Assembly: GCA_936920625.1 (NCBI GenBank)
Contig: CAKZHC010000037.1
Location: 1 to 64,000 of the forward strand
Length of the DNA: 64,000 nt
Origin: an uncultured Enterobacteriaceae bacterium
Lineage (GTDB): Bacteria; Pseudomonadota; Gammaproteobacteria; Enterobacterales; Enterobacteriaceae
Direction: 5' to 3'
Of this stretch, positions 58,280 through 64,000 are shown one piece after another (positions within the stretch are counted from its first letter, which is position 1; every line of letters begins with the position of its first letter). A program made the position numbers and the translations under genes. Below the pieces are notes generated by a model. That model ran no database searches. It had not been told where the DNA came from and saw only the letters and a list, made by a program, of their open reading frames with translations.

Positions 58280-59035
58280 CTAAGTGATTGCTAAGGGCGA
58301 ATAGATGTCAAAACGATGATTCTTGGTTATGACTACCGATGAGGTCAAAATTTGTGCCAGTGGTTGTGCATTATCGGGGCGTTTGACCACGACACGTTTT
58401 GTCGCCAGTGCTCTGGCGAGTGGCAGCAATCGTTCTGCATCAGTGTCTGCCCCTACCAACGACTGAAAAATACGCATCTCTTTTTTTACCAGCGCCCTCT
58501 TTTGCCGGGGCGGATACATCGGATCGAGATAAACCACATCTGGACGAGGAGAAAGGCTTTCCAGCGCCAGCAAGCCAGAAGTATGGCTCAATGTTAGTCG
58601 CTCCCGCAACCAGCAGCCTATTTCATTATCACGATAACCCCGTTGTAAACCATCATCCAGCAGCGCTGCAACCACCGGATGACGTTCCAGCATCCGTACC
58701 CGGCAGCCAACAGAGGCAAGCACAAAAGCATCTCTGCCCAGTCCCGCTGTAGCATCTACCACATCAGGAAGATAGCGGCCTTTAACACCTACCGCCCGGA
58801 CTATCGCTTCGCCCCGGCCGCCACCATAGCGGCGGCGATGCGCCATTGCTCCTGAAACAAAATCAACCCAAACTCCCCCCAGCCCGGGCTCATCACGTTT
58901 ACGCAATTCCAGACGTGTCGGTGTCATTATCAACGCCATCACCTGTTGCTCATCATGGCAAAGTCCCCAGCGGGCAGCCAAAGAAGCAAGGGCTTCATCT
59001 CCGACACCCATATCACCGATTAAACATATTTTCAC
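58280..59035 (-). CDS. rsmJ: 16S rRNA (guanine1516-N2)-methyltransferase RsmJ
   Basis: RsmJ methylates G1516 of 16S rRNA using S-adenosylmethionine. The 251 residues (E. coli 250) contain RKRDEPGLGGVWVDFVSGAM, the SAM motif I DVVDATAGLGRDAFVLASVG, RMLERHPVVAALLDDGL, and the catalytic-type motif VVYLDPMYPPRQKRA. It overlaps the prlC stop by 4 nt, so the two are co-transcribed. Confidence 0.95.
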   Translation of the reverse strand: MKICLIGDMGVGDEALASLAARWGLCHDEQQVMALIMTPTRLELRKRDEPGLGGVWVDFVSGAMAHRRRYGGGRGEAIVRAVGVKGRYLPDVVDATAGLGRDAFVLASVGCRVRMLERHPVVAALLDDGLQRGYRDNEIGCWLRERLTLSHTSGLLALESLSPRPDVVYLDPMYPPRQKRALVKKEMRIFQSLVGADTDAERLLPLARALATKRVVVKRPDNAQPLAQILTSSVVITKNHRFDIYSPLAIT

Positions 59036-61086
59036 GCAGTCTGATTTTCCAGAATACCGTACTGGCTCAGCATGGCGTCCAGCATAGGTTCACGCCCGCG
59101 GAAACGCCTGAATAGTTCCATGGGTTCTTCTGAACCACCGCGAGTCAAAATGCTGTCAAGAAATGACTGACCTGTTGCCCGATTGAAAATACCTTCCTCT
59201 TTGAAACGGGAGTAGGCGTCTGCCGCCAGTACATCTGCCCAGAGATAGCTGTAGTACCCTGCTGCATAACCACCAGCAAAGATGTGGCTGAATGCATGTG
59301 GGAAACGCCCCCATGTAGGCGAAGGTACCACAGAAACGTCTTTTTTAACCTCCGCCAGTATCTCCAGAATACGCGCCCCTTTCGATGGGTCAAATTCGGC
59401 GTGCAGACGAAAATCAAACAACCCATATTCCAGCTGACGCAGGACGAATAACGCCGCCTGATAATTTTTAGCTGCCAACATCTTTTCCAGCACTTCCAGT
59501 GGCAGCGGTTCACCCGTTTGGTAATGGCCGGATATAAAAGTCAGTGCTTCCGGCTCCCAGCACCAGTTCTCCATAAACTGACTAGGCAATTCAACAGCAT
59601 CCCACGGCACACCACTGATACCAGAAACACCAGGAACATCAATCGCCGTCAGCATATGATGGAGGCCATGACCAAACTCGTGAAATAGCGTAATAACTTC
59701 GTCGTGGGTAAATAATGCCGGTTTACCATTGACCGGGCGGGTAAAATTACAGGTCAGGTAAGCGACCGGTTTCTGTAGGGTGCCATCGCTTTTACGCATC
59801 TGGCTGACGCAGTCATCCATCCAGGCACCACCGCGTTTATGTTCACGCGCGTAAAGGTCAAGGTAGAAGCTGCCACGTAACTGGCCGTGTTCGTCATGGA
59901 GTTCAAAAAAACGCACATCCGGATGATATACGTCCACATCGTCACGCTGATTGACAGTGATTCCATACAGGCGCTTCACCACTTCAAATAATCCATTGAT
60001 GACACGCGGTTCTGGGAACCATGGGCGGAGCTGCTCATCACTGATGGTATAGAGATACTGCTTTTGCTTTTCGCTAAAATAGGTGAGATCCCATGGCTGT
60101 AACTCTGTTACTCCGTGCTTACTTTTGGCAAAAGCCCGAAGTTGTTCGAGTTCTTTCTTCGCCTGTGGCCGCGCTCTGTGCGCCAGATCAGTCAGGAAAG
60201 TCAGTACCTGAGCAGGACTTTCGGCCATTTTGGTTGCAAGGGACTGATTAGCAAAAGAGTCGAAACCTAATAACTGAGCCAGTTCATGCCGCAACGCCAG
60301 CGCTTCTGCCATTATTTCGCTATTGTCCCACATTCCCGCGTTCGGTCCCTGATCTGAAGCTCTGGTGGAGTAAGCCCGATACATCTCTTCCCGCAACGCC
60401 GGGTTATCGCTGTACGTCATAACTGGCAGGTAGCTTGGCATATCCAGCGTAAACAACCAGCCCTTTTTCCCTTTTTCTCTGGCACGCATTTTGGCTTGTG
60501 CCAGCGCGCCTTCAGGTAAACCGCTCAACATTTTCTCATCATCAATAAGCTTACTCCACCCCATTGTAGCGTCGAGAACATTATTACTGTATTGCGAACC
60601 CAGTTCAGAAAGACGAGCCGCAATCTCGCCATAACGTTTCTGCTTTTCCTGCGAAAGGCCAATACCTGAAAGTTTGAAATCACGTAGCGCATTATCAACG
60701 GCTTTTTTCTGTGCTACAGAGAGGCTGTTATAATTATCACTCTCTTTCAGGGTACAGTAAGCCTTGTATAGTCCCTGATGCTGTCCAATCCAAGTGTTAT
60801 AGTCCGAAAGCATAGGCAGAGTCCGCTCATAAGCTTTCCTTAATTGAGGAGTATTTTTAACGGCATTAAGATGGCTCACGGGAGAAAATAACCGGGCAAG
60901 GCGATCATCTGCTTCAGCAAGGGGCTGAACCAAGGTTTCCCAACTGAAGGGGCCCTTTGCAGAGACAACTTTTTCCACCATCGCCCTGCACTCGTCTAAC
61001 GCCTGCTCTACAGCAGGAACCACATGAGAGGGCTTAATAGCAGAAAAGGGAGGCAGAGTGTATGTAGCGAGAAGAGGATTCGTCAT
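59032..61086 (-). CDS. prlC: Oligopeptidase A PrlC
   Basis: PrlC is a cytoplasmic M3 zinc metallopeptidase that degrades oligopeptides, including cleaved signal peptides. The ATG at 61086 follows AAAGGAGC and gives 684 residues (E. coli 680) beginning MTNPLLATYTLPPFSAI. The zinc motif HEFGHGLHH and downstream GVPWDAVELPSQFMENWCWE with the third zinc ligand are intact. FSHIFAGGYAAGYYSYLWAD lies near the end. The open frame upstream to 61179 is not conserved. It is the first gene of the prlC-rsmJ operon, a sigma-32 regulon member in E. coli. Confidence 0.97.
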   Translation of the reverse strand: MTNPLLATYTLPPFSAIKPSHVVPAVEQALDECRAMVEKVVSAKGPFSWETLVQPLAEADDRLARLFSPVSHLNAVKNTPQLRKAYERTLPMLSDYNTWIGQHQGLYKAYCTLKESDNYNSLSVAQKKAVDNALRDFKLSGIGLSQEKQKRYGEIAARLSELGSQYSNNVLDATMGWSKLIDDEKMLSGLPEGALAQAKMRAREKGKKGWLFTLDMPSYLPVMTYSDNPALREEMYRAYSTRASDQGPNAGMWDNSEIMAEALALRHELAQLLGFDSFANQSLATKMAESPAQVLTFLTDLAHRARPQAKKELEQLRAFAKSKHGVTELQPWDLTYFSEKQKQYLYTISDEQLRPWFPEPRVINGLFEVVKRLYGITVNQRDDVDVYHPDVRFFELHDEHGQLRGSFYLDLYAREHKRGGAWMDDCVSQMRKSDGTLQKPVAYLTCNFTRPVNGKPALFTHDEVITLFHEFGHGLHHMLTAIDVPGVSGISGVPWDAVELPSQFMENWCWEPEALTFISGHYQTGEPLPLEVLEKMLAAKNYQAALFVLRQLEYGLFDFRLHAEFDPSKGARILEILAEVKKDVSVVPSPTWGRFPHAFSHIFAGGYAAGYYSYLWADVLAADAYSRFKEEGIFNRATGQSFLDSILTRGGSEEPMELFRRFRGREPMLDAMLSQYGILENQTA

Positions 61087-61534
61087 AGAAGCTCCTTTAA
61101 CCCTCTGTGAGGCAGTTGCAAAGTACGCTATACCAGATAACATAGGGATTATTAAAAAATTGATGCCAGTTAAGGCCATGTTTTAAAAATGTCAGATCTG
61201 TCAGGACGTCTTACATAAAGTGGGTAATTTTTCGCAAAAGCCAGTGCTGTGTCAACCCGATTACAATTTGTCGGGCCACAGATTGTCTGAAAATTAACCT
61301 TACCGCATCTCTCTTATTATCACTACCTGATAACAGCTCCGGCCTGACACAGGTTATAAAAGCATGCCCGTTGAGTATCTTACTATCTTTAAAACGGGTT
61401 TATGGAAGAACTGCAATGACACGTCTGTCATTAGTTTGACAATGGCAATTTTTTAAAGCAGTACTACAACAGAGCAACAGTTATAATGCTTTTTTATTGC
61501 TACTACCGCATACACACCCACACAGACTAAAAAT
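61087..61534. other. Divergent promoter region of prlC and rlmJ
   Basis: About 450 bp with no gene. A heat-shock promoter for prlC is expected from E. coli but was not identified with confidence. Confidence 0.45.
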
Positions 61535-62377
61535 ATGCTCAGTTATCGCCACAGTTTTCATGCTGGCAATCATGCCGATGTTCTCAAACACGTTGTTCAG
61601 AGCCTGATTATTGAAACCCTTAAAGAGAAAGCGCGGCCCTTCCTCTATCTTGACACCCATGCTGGCGCGGGCCGCTATCAACTGGATAGCGCCCATGCCA
61701 GGAAAACGGAAGAATACCTCAACGGTATCGCACGTATCTGGCAGCAAGCTGGAACACCCGACCTGCTCACCCCCTATTTGAGTGCAGTACAGGCAGTTAA
61801 CCGGGGTAACCTGCTACGCTTTTATCCCGGTTCGCCATTAATCGCACAACACCTGTTACGGCCTGAAGATAAGTTGCAGCTTACTGAATTGCACTCCAGC
61901 GATTTTCAATTACTACTCAATGAATTTCGCCAGGAGAAACGGGCACATGTTGAGCAAACAGATGGCTATCAGCAGTTAAAAGCAAAACTGCCCCCTCTGT
62001 CGCGTCGTGGTCTGATTCTTATTGACCCTTCCTACGAACTAAAAACAGATTACAGTATAGTAATCAATGCGATACAACAGGGTTATAAACGTTTTGCCAC
62101 CGGCATTTATGCATTGTGGTATCCGGTTATATTTCGCCAAAAAATTAATAAATTATTTCGGGAGCTTCAGGCCACGGGTATCCGCCATATCCTACAAATT
62201 GAGCTGGCAGTACTCCCCGACAGCGAAAGTCGTGGTATGACAGGCTCTGGCATGCTCATCATCAATCCGCCCTGGAAACTGGAACAACAGATGAAATCAC
62301 TGCTACCCTGGTTACATGCCAAGCTGGTTCCAGCCGGAACGGGGCATACTGCCGTCAGATGGCTGGTGGGTGAGTAA
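61535..62377 (+). CDS. rlmJ: 23S rRNA (adenine2030-N6)-methyltransferase RlmJ
   Basis: RlmJ methylates A2030 of 23S rRNA. The 280 residues equal the E. coli length: MLSYRHSFHAGNHADVLKHV, FLYLDTHAGAGRYQL as the SAM site, FYPGSPLIAQHLLR, LTELHSSD, GLILIDPSYE (the DPPY-type catalytic motif as DPSY) and SRGMTGSGMLIINPPW. Its stop codon directly abuts the stop of the convergent rbn gene. Confidence 0.95.
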   Translation: MLSYRHSFHAGNHADVLKHVVQSLIIETLKEKARPFLYLDTHAGAGRYQLDSAHARKTEEYLNGIARIWQQAGTPDLLTPYLSAVQAVNRGNLLRFYPGSPLIAQHLLRPEDKLQLTELHSSDFQLLLNEFRQEKRAHVEQTDGYQQLKAKLPPLSRRGLILIDPSYELKTDYSIVINAIQQGYKRFATGIYALWYPVIFRQKINKLFRELQATGIRHILQIELAVLPDSESRGMTGSGMLIINPPWKLEQQMKSLLPWLHAKLVPAGTGHTAVRWLVGE

Positions 62378-63289
62378 TCAGACCGTGAAACGGGAAAAAT
62401 CAAAAGCCATTTCTGTTGCCGGAAAAATGGCCCGACACTCTGCGAGCAGATATTCGCTATCCTGACGCTGATAGCGGGAGCTTAAATGGGTAATAATAAG
62501 GCGCTTTGCCCCCGCATCGCGTGCCACACAGGCAGCCTGTGCGGTAGTGGAGTGACCATGTTCACGGGCTTTCGCTTCCAGTGCTACCTCAAGGGTCGCT
62601 TCATGTACCATAACATCGACTCCTTTAGCGAGTAATAACGATGCACTACAGGGAGTAGTATCACCAAAGATAGCGAGAGTTTTACCCTTCTGCCCTGCCG
62701 TCAGATAATCCCGGCCCCTGACGATACGACCATCTCCAAGTGTGATCTGCCTGCCCTTTTTGAGATCGTGAAACCACGGACCACGCGGCACTCTCTCTGC
62801 TTCCAGCCTTGCTGCATCTAACGCTCCGGGCTTATCTTTTTGTTCAACACGATAGCCGTAACATTCAATAGTGTGGGTTAACGGCCACGCCAGGACACGA
62901 TAGTCATCGTTGTCGGCTATCTCTCCGGCTTCAATCTCGACGACGTCGAACGGAAATAAAATCCGGGAGCCGCTGATCCTAAGAGTAACAGTAATAAACT
63001 CAGCTATTCCCGCTGGACCATAAATAGTAAGCGGGGTTGCCACCTGGTTCATTGATCGGCTAATCAGCAGACCCGGCAAGCCAAAAAGATGATCACTATG
63101 GAGATGAGTAATAAAAATTTTACTAATTTTGCTTAGTTTGACTGAAGCACGTAACATTTGATGCTGAGTCCCTTCACCGCAATCAAAAAGCAAAGCACCT
63201 GATGCATCCGGCATATCGAGCATAATGCTGGTAACGTTACGTTCTTTACATGGCCTGCCTCCCCCGGTGCCAAGAAAGTGTAGATCCAT
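62378..63289 (-). CDS. rbn: Ribonuclease BN (ElaC/tRNase Z)
   Basis: RNase BN is a zinc endo/exoribonuclease of the metallo-beta-lactamase fold that processes tRNA 3' ends. The 303 residues (E. coli 305) show FLGTGGGRPCKERNVTSIML, FDCGEGTQHQML, the metal motif THLHSDHLFG (His62, His64, Asp66, His67), PLTHTIECYGYRV, FGDTTPC, VMVHEATLE, REHGHSTTAQAA and LIITHLSSRY. In E. coli this gene lies elsewhere on the chromosome; here it sits between rlmJ and gor on the opposite strand. Confidence 0.95.
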   Translation of the reverse strand: MDLHFLGTGGGRPCKERNVTSIMLDMPDASGALLFDCGEGTQHQMLRASVKLSKISKIFITHLHSDHLFGLPGLLISRSMNQVATPLTIYGPAGIAEFITVTLRISGSRILFPFDVVEIEAGEIADNDDYRVLAWPLTHTIECYGYRVEQKDKPGALDAARLEAERVPRGPWFHDLKKGRQITLGDGRIVRGRDYLTAGQKGKTLAIFGDTTPCSASLLLAKGVDVMVHEATLEVALEAKAREHGHSTTAQAACVARDAGAKRLIITHLSSRYQRQDSEYLLAECRAIFPATEMAFDFSRFTV

Positions 63290-63498
63290 ACCGCCTCCCC
63301 CCTCACATTGTCATTCCGCCTGACAAATGACGTTCATATCTGCTTAAATAAGTTATAACCTGTTAAGCCATAGTAACCTGTGCCAGCCACTCTGCAAAAA
63401 TCGTATCATTTTTGGAACAAAGATCAGCGCAACCTTTGCAGAATTCTGCACTCAGACGTTACACTTAACGCAATTTTTTGGGCTAACGGAATGCTTTC

Positions 63499-64000
63499 AT
63501 GACCAGACATTATGACTACCTCTCAATTGGTGGTGGCAGCGGCGGTATCGCCTCAGTGAATCGTGCGGCGTTATACGGGCAAAAATGTGCACTAATTGAA
63601 GCAAAATACCTTGGCGGAACATGTGTTAACGTGGGATGTGTGCCTAAAAAAGTGATGTGGCACGCCGCGCAGCTGGCTGAAGCCATTACGCGTTACGGTA
63701 CAGATTACGGTTTCAACACCACAATTAATCACTTTGACTGGCCGGTACTGATTAAAAATCGTAGTGCCTATATTGACCGAATCCACGCTTCTTATGAAAC
63801 GGTACTGGCCAAAAATAAGGTTGATGTGATTCAAGGCACTGCCCGTTTCCTGGACTCCCGCACGGTCGAGGTCAACGGCGAAAAGATAGCCGCTGATCAT
63901 ATTCTGATTGCTGCTGGCGGGTATCCAGACCTTCCTCACTCAGTTCCTGGCGCTGAATACGGCATTAACTCTGATGGTTTCTTCCAATTAGAAGCGCTCC
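63499..64000 (+). CDS. gor: Glutathione reductase Gor (5' part; runs off the window)
   Basis: Gor is the FAD enzyme that reduces glutathione disulfide with NADPH. The 167 codons present (of about 450) begin MTRHYDYLSIGGGSGGIASV, the FAD-binding dinucleotide fold, followed by the redox-active disulfide GGTCVNVGCVPKKVMW with Cys42 and Cys47. HILIAAGGYPDLP ends the FAD region, where Gor usually has ATGG. The frame is open to the last base of the window. It follows rlmJ in E. coli; here rbn intervenes. Confidence 0.97.
   Translation, partial: MTRHYDYLSIGGGSGGIASVNRAALYGQKCALIEAKYLGGTCVNVGCVPKKVMWHAAQLAEAITRYGTDYGFNTTINHFDWPVLIKNRSAYIDRIHASYETVLAKNKVDVIQGTARFLDSRTVEVNGEKIAADHILIAAGGYPDLPHSVPGAEYGINSDGFFQLEAL

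Overview
The window reads as the chromosome of a gammaproteobacterium of the order Enterobacterales. Nearly every gene has a close E. coli/Salmonella counterpart, and whole E. coli neighbourhoods are kept: trxA-rho-wecA with the argX-hisR-leuT-proM tRNA operon; rhlB-gppA; fieF-pfkA-sbp; yhhN-zntA-tusA-yhhQ; pitA-uspB-uspA-rsmJ-prlC-rlmJ-gor. Coding density is low, the intergenic gaps are long and AT-rich, and at least eight genes are visibly broken (argO, yhjG, a TRL-like lipoprotein gene, zntA, a second LysE-family exporter, iolH, iolD, iolC). No insertion sequence, prophage or CRISPR array is evident. This pattern suggests a host-associated lineage in an early to middle stage of genome reduction (inference). 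Placement near Erwiniaceae/Pectobacteriaceae is possible but not shown by the sequence.

Layout. 0-1 kb: AT-rich, frameshifted arginine-exporter gene. 1.1-5.3 kb (minus): four-tRNA operon, wecA, rho and trxA; the enterobacterial common antigen genes that separate wecA from the tRNAs in E. coli are absent. 5.4-9.3 kb: rhlB, gppA, an SRPBCC protein, cytochrome b561. 10-17.3 kb: dctA with an altered cation-site residue, broken yhjG, and mgtB with a long leader and a 28-residue membrane peptide behind it. 17.5-18.8 kb: lipoprotein remnant, mntP behind an MntR-like palindrome, tRNA-Pro(CGG). 18.9-26.3 kb (minus): complete, tightly overlapping arnBCADTEF operon for 4-amino-4-deoxy-L-arabinose modification of lipid A. 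27-30.3 kb: divergent LysE-type exporter and MocR regulator, then yhjD. 30.4-33.6 kb (minus): sbp, pfkA, fieF. 34.7-38.9 kb: yhhN, ZntR-type promoter and frameshifted zntA, tusA, yhhQ. 39.2-51.8 kb: a myo-inositol catabolic cluster (iolE, H, G, D, C, R, B, A and an IolI-like isomerase) in which iolH, iolD and iolC are broken. 52.4 kb: orphan ParG-like ribbon-helix-helix protein. 53.4-64 kb: proP, pitA, uspB, uspA, rsmJ, prlC, rlmJ, rbn and the start of gor.

How the parts work together. Metal and ion handling is prominent: mgtB (Mg2+ import), mntP (Mn2+ export), fieF (Fe2+/Zn2+ export), zntA (Zn2+/Cd2+/Pb2+ export, broken), pitA (metal-phosphate import), proP (osmolytes). Envelope defence is kept through the complete arn operon, while common-antigen synthesis appears lost from its usual site. 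The inositol pathway keeps its regulator and several intact enzymes, but lacks an intact kinase and ring hydrolase and has no transporter here, so it is unlikely to function.

The features most worth a second look are the two small genes flanking mgtB, the thioredoxin with a Cys-Glu-Pro-Cys active site, the dctA active-site change, the seven-base tandem repeat between rho and wecA, and the orphan ParG-like protein. No clearly new multi-gene system was found.
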